Below, in pieces: positions 35,458 to 44,458 of a DNA stretch of 64,000 bases. The notes beneath the pieces were generated by a model. That model did not search any database and had not been told where the DNA came from. It saw nothing but the letters and a program-made list of their open reading frames with translations. The position numbers and the translations under genes are program-made. How positions within the stretch are numbered: position 1 is the stretch's first letter; each line of letters starts with the position of its first letter. Source of the stretch: an uncultured Ignisphaera sp. (lineage in GTDB: Archaea; Thermoproteota; Thermoprotei_A; Sulfolobales; Ignisphaeraceae); NCBI GenBank assembly GCA_938074605.1, contig CALJEI010000004.1, positions 62,001 to 126,000 on the forward strand. The letters run 5' to 3'.

Positions 35458-36357
35458 ATGTTGGTAGGAATTTTAACTCGAAACCCTAACGGGTGGGCAT
35501 CATCTAGACTTATAAAGGCTATCGAATCTCTGGGACATACAGTATTTCCATTTAGATTTAGAGATGTTATTGTTCATATCAATGGTGAATTGCTTAAAGT
35601 ACTTACAAATGGACTTGATATAGTTAGGGAGGTCAATGCAGTTATTGTAAGACCTATTGGTAGATGTAGTCTTGAGTGGGCAATTTTTAGAATGGATCTA
35701 CTATATGCCCTCCAAGACTATGGTGTAACAATAGTAAATAGGCCACAAGCAATAGAGAAATGTGTAGATAAGTTTAGGGTACTATATCTCTTACAGCTTC
35801 ACGGAATTCCAGTACCAGAAACTATTGTGTCTGAAAATGCTTCGCTTGCACATAGATATCTAATGAATCTTAAAAGCAAGGAAGTTATTGTAAAGCCGAT
35901 ATTTGGATCTAGGGGACACGGCTCTACAAAGATAGTCTTAAGTGATAGAGATGTTCTATGGGAGATACTCCATGCAATGGCTTTTACAAGACATGTACTT
36001 TACATTCAGAAGTTTTTACCCCATGGTGGTATGGATATAAGAGCTTTTGTTGTAGGTGATAGAGTTATAGCATCTATGTATAGAATTATATCAAGAGGTA
36101 TGTGGAAAACCAATATAGCACAGGGAGGACAGCCATTAGCTATAGAAAAGCTTGATCCTGAAATTGAGGATATTGCAATAAAGTCAGCAAAAACTGTAGA
36201 ATGTGATGTAGCAGGAGTAGATATTATTGTAGCTAATGGAAAGCCATATGTACTTGAAATTAATAGTCAGCCTGGATGGAAAGGACTTCAAAGTGTTACT
36301 AAAAAGGATATTGCATTAGAGATAGCAAAATATGTTATTGATAAAGCAAAAAAATAG
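35458..36357 (+). CDS. RimK-type ATP-grasp ligase, probable H4MPT:glutamate (MptN) or F420 (CofF) ligase
   Basis: This 299-residue ATP-grasp protein has the RimK-family lysine and glycine loop VIVKPIFGSRGHGSTKIV, QKFLPHGGMDIRAFVVGDRV and the metal-binding GVDIIVANGKPYVLEINSQP-GW. In methanogens two such enzymes add alpha-linked glutamate: MptN to tetrahydromethanopterin and CofF to coenzyme F420. Both cofactors are used by neighbouring enzymes, and the gene meets mch end to end, so either role fits; LysX/RimK-like protein modification is less likely. An AT-rich promoter (TAATTAAAAATT near 35430) implies a nearly leaderless mRNA. Confidence 0.8.
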   Translation: MLVGILTRNPNGWASSRLIKAIESLGHTVFPFRFRDVIVHINGELLKVLTNGLDIVREVNAVIVRPIGRCSLEWAIFRMDLLYALQDYGVTIVNRPQAIEKCVDKFRVLYLLQLHGIPVPETIVSENASLAHRYLMNLKSKEVIVKPIFGSRGHGSTKIVLSDRDVLWEILHAMAFTRHVLYIQKFLPHGGMDIRAFVVGDRVIASMYRIISRGMWKTNIAQGGQPLAIEKLDPEIEDIAIKSAKTVECDVAGVDIIVANGKPYVLEINSQPGWKGLQSVTKKDIALEIAKYVIDKAKK

Positions 36358-36358
36358 T

Positions 36359-37321
36359 TTAGCTTGAACTTAAAGCTATAGAATTTTTAATAACATTAAC
36401 GTTTATGTAGCCTGCTTTAAATGTCTTACCGGAGCTAATATTATTTACGATAACCATAGCAGGTGCAAATACATTTGGATCAATCTTATAGAGTATTTCT
36501 TCACCAAATTGCTTCACAAGATCTACAAATGATTTACCATAATCTTTAGAAGAAGAACTAGGGACTTTTTTTACATACTCTTCTAGTTTTGCATCATCGG
36601 GATAATTAACCATATAGTATGTGGATCCTCCATAGAGTAGCATATCGTTTGTTCTACCCATCATTATTAGTGGATCTGAGTGGAGGGGTGCTATTGGGCA
36701 TACACCAAACCCATATGTAATACACTTTATATCAAATCCTATTGTATTGAATTTAAATATACCGGTTTCAACTATTCTTGCACTTACCTGTACACTACCA
36801 GCTATGCTATTTGGAGCAACTACAACAATGTAGATATTTTTAGGTTCTACGCCAGTTTCACTACTAACATATTTTACTACGTCTTCATTGGGTATTTTAT
36901 TTGTTTCTAAAACAAGGGCAGTTTCATCAGAATACTCTGTATAGCCTATACTTTCAAAGATTCTTTTAGGCTTTTTAGCAAGTATTCTTGCAGGTCCACT
37001 CCCATTGGCAAAGAAGTTTCCTACTCTAATCCTCCAGCCAGCTAGCTGTGAAGCTATACATGATTCAATTGGGTGATTTGTTGATATAGTTATGGCAGGC
37101 AATATCATATCTTCAATGAGTAGGTGTGTAAGAGATACTAAAGCAAGACCTCCAAGACAGACTTTGGAGATAGTAATGCCAGCATCTATACTACCACTAG
37201 CTTTAACACCAGCATCAATTACTGTTGCACCTCCTATATTCAGTACTTCTATCTTGAGTTCATCAGCTATATCAATACTTTTTTTAATTAAATCAACTGC
37301 GAGTTTATTCATAGGTTTCAT
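36359..37321 (-). CDS. mch: methenyltetrahydromethanopterin cyclohydrolase
   Basis: Mch interconverts 5-formyl-H4MPT and methenyl-H4MPT. The 320-residue protein shows family segments IGGATVIDAGVKASGSIDAG, CLGGLALVSLTH, TNHPIESCIASQLAGWRI, FFANGSGPARILA and MMGRTNDMLLYGGSTYYMV. Length matches archaeal Mch. It is the last gene of the ftr-mtd-fwdDB-fwdA-fwdC-mch operon; its ATG overlaps the fwdC stop by four bases. It is cytoplasmic and needs no cofactor. Confidence 0.95.
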   Translation of the reverse strand: MKPMNKLAVDLIKKSIDIADELKIEVLNIGGATVIDAGVKASGSIDAGITISKVCLGGLALVSLTHLLIEDMILPAITISTNHPIESCIASQLAGWRIRVGNFFANGSGPARILAKKPKRIFESIGYTEYSDETALVLETNKIPNEDVVKYVSSETGVEPKNIYIVVVAPNSIAGSVQVSARIVETGIFKFNTIGFDIKCITYGFGVCPIAPLHSDPLIMMGRTNDMLLYGGSTYYMVNYPDDAKLEEYVKKVPSSSSKDYGKSFVDLVKQFGEEILYKIDPNVFAPAMVIVNNISSGKTFKAGYINVNVIKNSIALSSS

Positions 37322-38190
37322 GGGATTTTTACCTCTTCAACAAGTTTTAATAGAGGTTGCAAAATAGTTTTATTTTCTTCCAACGATATTGCAAGAGTTC
37401 CTCTTCCAGCAGTAAGTACATCCCCTATGAATAGAGCAAATGGTTTCTTAAATACCCTTCCCCTTGCCCTTACTTCACTTACTATAGAATCTATGTAGAA
37501 GCTAGGTAGAATTCCTCTAACACTACCACCAACTATTATTCTACCACCAGACATTCTTGCACCAATAAAATCACCACTGCTTTCCTGTACAATAATTAAT
37601 CCTCCAGTCATATATCCTCCAACCATATTGCCTGCATTTTTTTCAACTATTATTGTACCACCACTCATGCCTAACCCAATATACGATCCTACACTACCAT
37701 GAATTATTATTGTGCCATTCTTCATACCTTTTCCAAGTTCTTCACCGGGAAGTTTTGCGCCTATAAAGTTTCCAGCATCACCAAACACCTCTATAGAGCC
37801 TCCTTTCATTTTAGCACCTAGCCAGTTTCCAGTAGATCCCCTAACTATTATACTGCCTTTAATCATCTTATAGCCAGCTAAATGACCAGTATCACCTTCG
37901 ACTACAATCTTTCCACCATTCATTTTATATCCAAGATATCTAATTTTGTTTGTACCATCACCTGATATTATAATTTCTATGTCTTCAGGATTTGATGGAA
38001 GAGTAGTAGGGCTTTCAATATCAAATAAATCCTCTAAAACAATCTTTTTACCACCCTCTAAAATCTTTATATTCTTTATATTATCACTCTTTAAGCCAGC
38101 TATCTTGTCAGGTCTAAATGCCCTTAGATCTATTGGAACAGTTGGTCTAGTCTTCAATCTTGCATAAATAGATGTTTTCTCCTGTGACAT
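37318..38190 (-). CDS. fwdC: formylmethanofuran dehydrogenase subunit C
   Basis: This 290-residue protein is built from about seven repeats of the type GGSIEVFGDAGNFIGAKLPG and GGTIIVEKNAGNMVGGYMTG, which form the parallel beta-helix shared with the C-terminal part of glutamate synthase. In the Fwd/Fmd complex subunit C holds A and B together. It lies ten bases after fwdA. Length is near the ~270 residues of methanogen FwdC with a slightly longer C-terminus (FALFIGDVLTAGRGTLAIS). Confidence 0.94.
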   Translation of the reverse strand: MSQEKTSIYARLKTRPTVPIDLRAFRPDKIAGLKSDNIKNIKILEGGKKIVLEDLFDIESPTTLPSNPEDIEIIISGDGTNKIRYLGYKMNGGKIVVEGDTGHLAGYKMIKGSIIVRGSTGNWLGAKMKGGSIEVFGDAGNFIGAKLPGEELGKGMKNGTIIIHGSVGSYIGLGMSGGTIIVEKNAGNMVGGYMTGGLIIVQESSGDFIGARMSGGRIIVGGSVRGILPSFYIDSIVSEVRARGRVFKKPFALFIGDVLTAGRGTLAISLEENKTILQPLLKLVEEVKIP

Positions 38191-38200
38191 CTAGATCACT

Positions 38201-39919
38201 CTATAGCCTAGGCTTTATCCTAACTTCCGTTAATTTCCTAATTTCATAATCTCTAATTACAAAATTCTCTAATGAAACTGTGTAATAACGTTTAAATCTA
38301 TCCTTAAGATATGCCTCAAACTCCTTGCGTATATCATCAGAAATAGCTGTATAAGGATTGACAGAATATGTTTTACCATAAATGGTCTGCACAATCTCCC
38401 TCTCTTTAACCACGATTTTCCCCTCTTTAATAACACACCATGCCCTCTGAAATGCTTTTAAAATCTTCTCATATTCACTACTAGGGTCTATAGCTCTAGG
38501 ATTAATATCATATATTGCAATATCAGCATCAGCACCTACACCAAGGTGTCCTTTTGTATCTTCTAATCCTAAAAGCTTAGCGGGCGCTGCTCTAGTGATG
38601 ATGATTAACTCATATAAAGTGATTTCTCTATTTATAGATGGAAGTATGCATTTTCTTAAAGCTCTTTGATTTACCTCCTTCAATGTTTTTTCTCTATAAC
38701 TTTTGCTCATAATCCATGCAAATATCTTTGGATAATCTGTAAATACTCCAGCATTTGGATGATCTGTTGTTATGAGGGTTCTCCAAGGATCTCTTGATAG
38801 TAGTAAAACTTCGAGACCTATTGCCCACTGTATGGTGTTTACATAACTCTTTTTACGATATCTATATGGCACTATTCCTGAAGCTGTTTCATTTTCAATA
38901 TCAGCGTTTGCCCATTTCCATCTAGTTAAATGATACAATATGAATTCAAAGGGTGCATCAGCTGTCATGGTAGTTGCTTCACCAAATGTTACTTGCCCAA
39001 GATCTAGTGTAACATAGGGGTTTGCATTAAGTTCACTAGCAATAACCTCACCACCACTTTCCAATGTCGCCCATGATTCTCCTCCATACCCTGTAAATTG
39101 TACATGTGTAATATGGATACTATTTCTATCTCTTAATGCGAAATCCTTTCCAAGTTTCATAGTATTTAATGTTGTAATGTAATTTCCTGGAAAGCCTAGC
39201 CTATTGCAGTGTACATGTATTGTGTGGGGAAGGTTTAAAGACTCATTTGCTTCGCCAACTAGGCGTATTATATCTTTGGGTGTTAGATTGTATTCAGGAA
39301 CCTGGTCATCTAAATCTAAACTTGGTCTACCCATCATCCACGCAACATCGCTCCCTGGATCAACAAGTTTTAAAGCATAACCCTTTGTAGCATATAAGAG
39401 CCATGCTAAATAAATCTTCAATAAATCCTTTCTATTCTCAGCCATGAGATCTAGAGCAAGCCAATTAGAGTCAACAAGTACAAAGACCATTTTATCAATA
39501 ATTGGTATTGCATTAAGCTCGTCATGAGCATGTCTCATTTTCAGAGGGGCGCATGCAGGTTCAGCGACAAGTGTATAACCCATCATCGCATACTTATATC
39601 CTATGGCAAAGACATTAGGTACAGTCCTACCTGTCATAGCTCTTCTAAATGGTAACTTACTCGGAACATTAGTTAAATAATGGTCCTCAGGTCTCATAAG
39701 TCTACCGATATTGACCTTGGGTCCAGCTATATGGGAATGTATATCTATCCCTCCAGCTACAACTAATCTTTCGCCAGCATCTATAACTATGGCTTCAGAC
39801 TCTCTTACTTTAGATGGATCGACAATTCTTCCATTGCTGATACCAATATCCATTAATTCTCCTTTAATATTATTGAAAGGATCTATTACAAAGCCATTCT
39901 TTATAATGATATCTGTCAT
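38201..39919 (-). CDS. fwdA: formylmethanofuran dehydrogenase subunit A
   Basis: FwdA is the amidohydrolase-type subunit that condenses formate with methanofuran at a binuclear metal site. The 572-residue protein has the metal motif GGIDIHSHIAGPKVNIG (His about 61 and 63), the lysine-containing YALKLVDPGSDVAWMMGRPS, TIHVHCNRLGFPGNY, IHITHVQFTGYGGE and the aspartate in LITTDHPNAG. All are features of FwdA/FmdA/FhcA. One base separates it from fwdDB, so translation is coupled. It works with subunits B, C and D in CO2 reduction to, or oxidation of, formylmethanofuran. Confidence 0.95.
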   Translation of the reverse strand: MTDIIIKNGFVIDPFNNIKGELMDIGISNGRIVDPSKVRESEAIVIDAGERLVVAGGIDIHSHIAGPKVNIGRLMRPEDHYLTNVPSKLPFRRAMTGRTVPNVFAIGYKYAMMGYTLVAEPACAPLKMRHAHDELNAIPIIDKMVFVLVDSNWLALDLMAENRKDLLKIYLAWLLYATKGYALKLVDPGSDVAWMMGRPSLDLDDQVPEYNLTPKDIIRLVGEANESLNLPHTIHVHCNRLGFPGNYITTLNTMKLGKDFALRDRNSIHITHVQFTGYGGESWATLESGGEVIASELNANPYVTLDLGQVTFGEATTMTADAPFEFILYHLTRWKWANADIENETASGIVPYRYRKKSYVNTIQWAIGLEVLLLSRDPWRTLITTDHPNAGVFTDYPKIFAWIMSKSYREKTLKEVNQRALRKCILPSINREITLYELIIITRAAPAKLLGLEDTKGHLGVGADADIAIYDINPRAIDPSSEYEKILKAFQRAWCVIKEGKIVVKEREIVQTIYGKTYSVNPYTAISDDIRKEFEAYLKDRFKRYYTVSLENFVIRDYEIRKLTEVRIKPRL

Positions 39920-39920
39920 T

Positions 39921-41651
39921 TTAAGCCAAACCCTTTAACTTTTTAACTCTATCAATGAGTTTGGATAGAATATCTATATCACATAGTACGCCCTTTGGCG
40001 GTTCTACAAACTTCTTGAGTCTAAGTGGAACATCATCTAATCTGTATACAGTTCCCTCACACTCTACACCAGTAACAGCAGATGGTATAAGGACATCTGC
40101 AACACTTGCGCTTAATGACCAGAAGGGATCTACTACTATCTTGGGAATCCTCATTAGATTTTCAACTGCTTTTTGTGGAAAGTGAGCTACAGGATCACTA
40201 GCAATTATTAGTGCAGCATCAACATCGCCATTTACAAGTAGGTCTATGGTTGTTGTTACTCCTGGGATCATCTTTGGGAATCCTCTTGAGAAGTCTACAC
40301 CATATGGATAACCTGTTAGCCACAGCATTGCATGATTAGAACCTGTAACATTATAGTGTCCACGCATTGGTAGAAGTGCCCACTTACTCCATTCGTTGAG
40401 TTCCTGTACAAGTTTTATAACTTCTTCAAGATTCTTGTATTTTGCACCTCCTTGTGTTAACCCCATACCAAAGAATATAACGCCGAATTTAGCTGTTCTC
40501 ATAATCTCTATAAGCTCATAAATCTTTTCCCTTGGAACACCAGCCACACTGGGAACCTCTATGTCGTAGTCTCTCAAAGCCATTCTTAAAACTGTAAATA
40601 ACTCATAGTCCTTACCAGGCTCTATCTGTATAAAGATATCAGCAAGTTTAGCTGTATCAGTCCTCCTTATATCTATCACGATAATCTTTCTTTCTTTACG
40701 TCCTTTAACAAACCTCCCTTCCGGTAAAATAATACGTCTAATATGATTAATATGTGCATTCATCGGATTACAGCCCCAAAACACAATGGTGTCTGCTAGA
40801 TTCATTGCCATACCCAATGTAATTCTAACTGAACCCACCTCCTGGACGGCTAAAACAGTTGGGCCATGACATAATGTTGTAGTATTATCAACAACACCTC
40901 GTGTAATTTCAGCAAGCTCTACTGCAAGCTCTGTTACCTCCACACAAGTACTAGATAGACCGTATATTAGAGGGTATTTAGCATTTGCTAGAATTTCTGC
41001 TGCTTTATCTAAGGCATATTCAAGGTCAACTTCCATAAAATCCCCATTACTTTCCTGCCTAATCATGGGGGTTAGAACCCTGTGTCTATAGTAGTTCATA
41101 AACTTTGCGTGCCCTATTGGACAAGCATTTAGAACTCTAGATGTTTTTTCACCATCTAGCTCTATAGTAAGAAAGTCACATACTTCACCGCAGAATGGAC
41201 ACGGAACATCATATACCACCCTTTTAATACCTACCGATAATGGCCTTTCGGCAGGCTTATAATGGATTTTGTTAACTCCAAAGAATCTAAGTATAGCATC
41301 AAGCGGTGTTGCATCTTCAGATGTCGCCTCTACATATACATCAATATTTTTTAGTGTTGGCATGCCAGTCCCTTCAGTTATTGGTAATGTTAATAAATTT
41401 GCCCAGGGGCCCATTGGTATAAAGACTGTACCTGGAGGAATATCATTATTTGGCTTTACATTCACTACTATACTTCCATATACACTAGTGATCTTCACAT
41501 TATCCTTTATACCTATTATCTCAATATCCTTGGGGTTCATTTCGGCTACTGCTACAGCCCTTCTATAGATGTCACTAAATTTTCCCCCAGACTCCATTGA
41601 GCGTCCTTGCTCTATTGTACGGCCTGTTACTAGCTTTAGTGTTAATGGCAT
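39921..41651 (-). CDS. fwdB: formylmethanofuran dehydrogenase, subunits D and B fused
   Basis: The 576-residue protein joins two normally separate subunits. Residues 1 to about 130 match FwdD, the molybdopterin dinucleotide-binding beta domain (LVTGRTIEQGRSMESG, VAEMNPKDIEIIGIKDN, PPGTVFIPMGPWANLLTLP). Residues from about 146 on match FwdB: a 4Fe-4S motif with Cys 151, 154, 158 and 177 (CPFCGEVCDF...ACPIGHAK) and Cys 261 in LCHGPTVLA, the position that ligates W or Mo and is selenocysteine in some methanogens. It reduces CO2 to formate inside the complex, or the reverse. The junction (about 131-146) is a short basic linker; no frameshift is needed to join them. Confidence 0.92.
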   Translation of the reverse strand: MPLTLKLVTGRTIEQGRSMESGGKFSDIYRRAVAVAEMNPKDIEIIGIKDNVKITSVYGSIVVNVKPNNDIPPGTVFIPMGPWANLLTLPITEGTGMPTLKNIDVYVEATSEDATPLDAILRFFGVNKIHYKPAERPLSVGIKRVVYDVPCPFCGEVCDFLTIELDGEKTSRVLNACPIGHAKFMNYYRHRVLTPMIRQESNGDFMEVDLEYALDKAAEILANAKYPLIYGLSSTCVEVTELAVELAEITRGVVDNTTTLCHGPTVLAVQEVGSVRITLGMAMNLADTIVFWGCNPMNAHINHIRRIILPEGRFVKGRKERKIIVIDIRRTDTAKLADIFIQIEPGKDYELFTVLRMALRDYDIEVPSVAGVPREKIYELIEIMRTAKFGVIFFGMGLTQGGAKYKNLEEVIKLVQELNEWSKWALLPMRGHYNVTGSNHAMLWLTGYPYGVDFSRGFPKMIPGVTTTIDLLVNGDVDAALIIASDPVAHFPQKAVENLMRIPKIVVDPFWSLSASVADVLIPSAVTGVECEGTVYRLDDVPLRLKKFVEPPKGVLCDIDILSKLIDRVKKLKGLA

Positions 41652-41666
41652 TACTATGCCCGTATT

Positions 41667-42533
41667 CTACTCCTTTTTAACAGGCTTTTCAACTAACTTC
41701 TCCTTAAATAGAATTTCACCCTTTGTACTATGCGGCATTCTTACAACGGTATCGCCATATTTTTCAATCTCCCTAGCTTCATCTGCTAATAGTGCAGCAT
41801 ATCTCATCATTTCATGGGCTGCTGCTACTATTGGGATATATCTCTCAGCTTCCTTAACCTTAAAGCATCCCTCAGTAGTTAGATCAGCGACATGTCTAGC
41901 GATTTCATATGCAGCCATAGCCTTGACCTTTGCATACTGATTTCTAAATTCAGCATACCTTATGGCAGTCTCTTTATCAACAATGATTCTAGGTAACTGA
42001 ATGTTTGTGACATCCTTCTTAATCTGGTCGATTACATTGTCGATTTCTGTTTGAAGGAGTCTATAAACACCTGTTGTAGATAGAACGCGTATTATGTCAC
42101 TATTGAAGAGGGCCATTTCAACAGAGTCTAGGAATTCTCTTCTTGCACCAATCATTGAATCAGCTAAGACTATTATGTAGCCGAATCCTTTAGCCTCAAG
42201 ATCCTTTACAATCTTTGTTGTTGGTGCGTCAGATATTACAATGACATGCTTACCCTTTTCCCTGAGACTCTCTCTAGCCTTTGTGGGTCCAGGGGTAGTT
42301 GCATTAGGGCTTATAACTATATATAGATTACAATCCTCTTTAAGGCTTTTCTCAGCAAGCTCTAAGCCGTATTTCTCATCATACATTTTAGAACCCGTTG
42401 TAAAAGTCCTAATCTCAATATCCATTCTATCAGCTCTTTCATCAAGGATGAACTCTAATAGTGGTGCTGAACCAATACAGCCAAGCTTAAGAACGCAGAT
42501 CTTCACAATCTTGGTCACTTCAGATTGTGACAT
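41667..42533 (-). CDS. mtd: F420-dependent methylenetetrahydromethanopterin dehydrogenase
   Basis: Mtd reduces methenyl-H4MPT to methylene-H4MPT with reduced F420. The 288-residue protein has the Mtd opening VKICVLKLGCIGSAPLLEFI-LDERADR, TFTTGSKM, the VISPNATTPGPTKAR loop and VISDAPTTKIVKDLEAKGFG, all family hallmarks. It is the true F420-dependent type, not the NADP type MtdB. It sits between ftr and fwdDB with 50 and 15 bases spacing; an AT-rich stretch before it could give an extra promoter. Confidence 0.95.
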   Translation of the reverse strand: MSQSEVTKIVKICVLKLGCIGSAPLLEFILDERADRMDIEIRTFTTGSKMYDEKYGLELAEKSLKEDCNLYIVISPNATTPGPTKARESLREKGKHVIVISDAPTTKIVKDLEAKGFGYIIVLADSMIGARREFLDSVEMALFNSDIIRVLSTTGVYRLLQTEIDNVIDQIKKDVTNIQLPRIIVDKETAIRYAEFRNQYAKVKAMAAYEIARHVADLTTEGCFKVKEAERYIPIVAAAHEMMRYAALLADEAREIEKYGDTVVRMPHSTKGEILFKEKLVEKPVKKE

Positions 42534-42583
42534 ATGCTTTCCCTATTGGAAATATTCTGTATAAAAATATTTAAAAATTTTTA

Positions 42584-43516
42584 CTATATTTGCAAATTAA
42601 TATTTTTAACTACTTCAAGAGCCTCCCGTAAATATAGGTGATACGGTCCAAGCTTGCCGCCATAATTACCTGCATCAATTTTTACTATACCTGGCACTGT
42701 TGAAGCAGCCCATATTGCTACACCCAGTGCAAATAATACATCCTCTTTTTTTAATCCATTTATTACAATTTCATATACTGAATTGACCTCTTGAGGTAAC
42801 TTAGAATCTTTAATAACATCTTTTAGTGTGGGACAATATAGATGATTTGTTGTTGCTCGAAGCTTTGGATACTTTAATGAACCAACTTTAGAGCCAGATC
42901 TCACTATACCGCCTGGAAATGGTGTTATAACTCTTCTAGCATATTTCTTTATAGCTTTAACAGCTCTTTCAGCGGCTAATAGTCCAGCCTCACTATTTCT
43001 AGCAAGAATAAGTATGTTCCCTCCAGCGACACCTTTGATAGCCCCAAATGATTCCTCAATTATAAACTCGCCCTCCATCACCGGAATCCTCCACACCTTC
43101 CTACCATATAGATTATCCTCTTTTTCAAAACCATCTCCAAATTTTGCAAGTGCAGCTCCTATACCCATTCGTCTTTTAGCCCATGGCAAACCGTCGAAGG
43201 CTGCTGTGGTAGGGCATGTAAGTATAGTCTGGCCAACCCTTGAGATTGTAATCATTTTAAGATTTGCAGGATCAGTATGATAAAATTGAATGGCTATACC
43301 AATCCTTTTATCTGGTGTTAATCTAGGTGACAAGAAGCATTCAATACCAGTTTCACCAGGGCTGGCAATAACAGAGGTACCAAAACCTGTTGCAATTCTT
43401 CCAGCTATTGCTGCCCATTTCCGATTCTTAGCTGTTACGATAATTCTTGTAGCATACATAGGGAAAGCTTCGGCAAATGTATCTTCAATTAAAACGTTAC
43501 CAATATTGAAACCCAT
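42584..43516 (-). CDS. ftr: formylmethanofuran--tetrahydromethanopterin N-formyltransferase
   Basis: Ftr moves the formyl group from methanofuran to H4MPT. The 310-residue protein has IGNVLIEDTFAEAFPMYATR, TGFGTSVIASPGETGIECFL, RVGQTILTCPTTAAFDG, FGDGFEKEDNLYGRKVWRIP and the closing NYGGKLGPYHLYLREAL, all diagnostic. It is the first gene of the C1 operon and divergent from cofE, with a palindromic TATA-like box between them. Family length is about 297, so it is complete. Confidence 0.96.
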   Translation of the reverse strand: MGFNIGNVLIEDTFAEAFPMYATRIIVTAKNRKWAAIAGRIATGFGTSVIASPGETGIECFLSPRLTPDKRIGIAIQFYHTDPANLKMITISRVGQTILTCPTTAAFDGLPWAKRRMGIGAALAKFGDGFEKEDNLYGRKVWRIPVMEGEFIIEESFGAIKGVAGGNILILARNSEAGLLAAERAVKAIKKYARRVITPFPGGIVRSGSKVGSLKYPKLRATTNHLYCPTLKDVIKDSKLPQEVNSVYEIVINGLKKEDVLFALGVAIWAASTVPGIVKIDAGNYGGKLGPYHLYLREALEVVKNINLQI

Positions 43517-43548
43517 GTTTCATCCCATTTAAAATACAGATCATCACT

Positions 43549-43558
43549 ACTTATAAAC
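43549..43558. promoter_or_regulatory. TATA box possibly shared by divergent cofE and ftr
   Basis: ACTTATAAAC reads GTTTATAAGT on the other strand, so the same ten bases look like a TATA box both ways. It lies 42 bases before the cofE ATG, which has GAGAGGAG as ribosome site, and 33 bases before the ftr ATG. No other clear box lies in the 83-base gap. Confidence 0.4.
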
Positions 43559-43599
43559 TTTTGGCCTATACACTTGGGAATTATTGAGAGGAGTTGTAG

Positions 43600-44358
43600 A
43601 TGAGGAGAATAGAAATTTATGGACTTAGAATAGACAGAGAAGTGCTGCCTAGAGAGGATATAGTTGAAACGCTAATTATGGCTGCAGAAAACAATGGTGT
43701 TAAGATATTAGAAGGCGATATAATTGTTGTGTGTAGTAAGGTTGTCGCTAAGTCAGAAGGACGTATTATTTCTCTAGATAGTGTAAAACCATCGGAAGAA
43801 GCTATAAGAATTGCCAGTATTAGTAATAAGGATCCCAGGCTAGTTGAATTAATATTGAGAGAGTCAAGTGAGATTTTAAAGGTAGAGAGAAATAACATTA
43901 TAGTACTTACAAAACATGGTATTGTAGGAGCAAATGCAGGGATAGACCAATCAAATACTGGAGGCGCTGGAAGAGTTATTTTATTGCCAGTAGATCCAGA
44001 TGCTTCAGCTAATAAGATTCGAAGACGCATTAAAGAGAAACTGGGTATCGATGTAGCGGTAATAGTGTCTGATACATATGGTAGGCCATTTAGGGAGGGG
44101 CAAATAAATCTTGCAATAGGCTTTGCAGGGATATGTCCATATAGGGACTATAGGGGTCAGAGTGATAGAGATGGCTATATACTTAGAATTAAAAATATTG
44201 CAATTGTTGATGAAATAGCAGCTGCAGCAGAACTTGTTATGGGGCAAGCAACAGAGAATACACCATTTGCAATAGTTAGGGGGGTTGAATATAGTCGGTG
44301 TGAGGATGCTAGCTTCAAAGATATTGTGATGCCTAAAGAACGATGGTTGTTCAAATGA
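43600..44358 (+). CDS. cofE: coenzyme F420-0:L-glutamate ligase
   Basis: CofE adds gamma-linked glutamates to F420-0 with GTP. The 252-residue protein has EGDIIVVCSKVVAKSEGRII, VLTKHGIVGANAGIDQSNT, VAVIVSDTYGRPFREGQINL and IVDEIAAAAELVMGQATENT, all CofE signatures; the GIDQSNTGG loop and DTYGR aspartate bind metal and nucleotide. It lacks the C-terminal nitroreductase-like domain of actinobacterial FbiB, as normal in archaea. It is divergent from the C1 operon that uses F420 through Mtd. Confidence 0.95.
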   Translation: MRRIEIYGLRIDREVLPREDIVETLIMAAENNGVKILEGDIIVVCSKVVAKSEGRIISLDSVKPSEEAIRIASISNKDPRLVELILRESSEILKVERNNIIVLTKHGIVGANAGIDQSNTGGAGRVILLPVDPDASANKIRRRIKEKLGIDVAVIVSDTYGRPFREGQINLAIGFAGICPYRDYRGQSDRDGYILRIKNIAIVDEIAAAAELVMGQATENTPFAIVRGVEYSRCEDASFKDIVMPKERWLFK

Positions 44359-44458
44359 TGGTACAGAATTGAATTATAGTCAACGAGTTTAACTTACGGT
44401 ATTCAAATACTAAAAGTTTAAATTTTATTATCCATCATAGGAATCTACGTGAGTAGCT

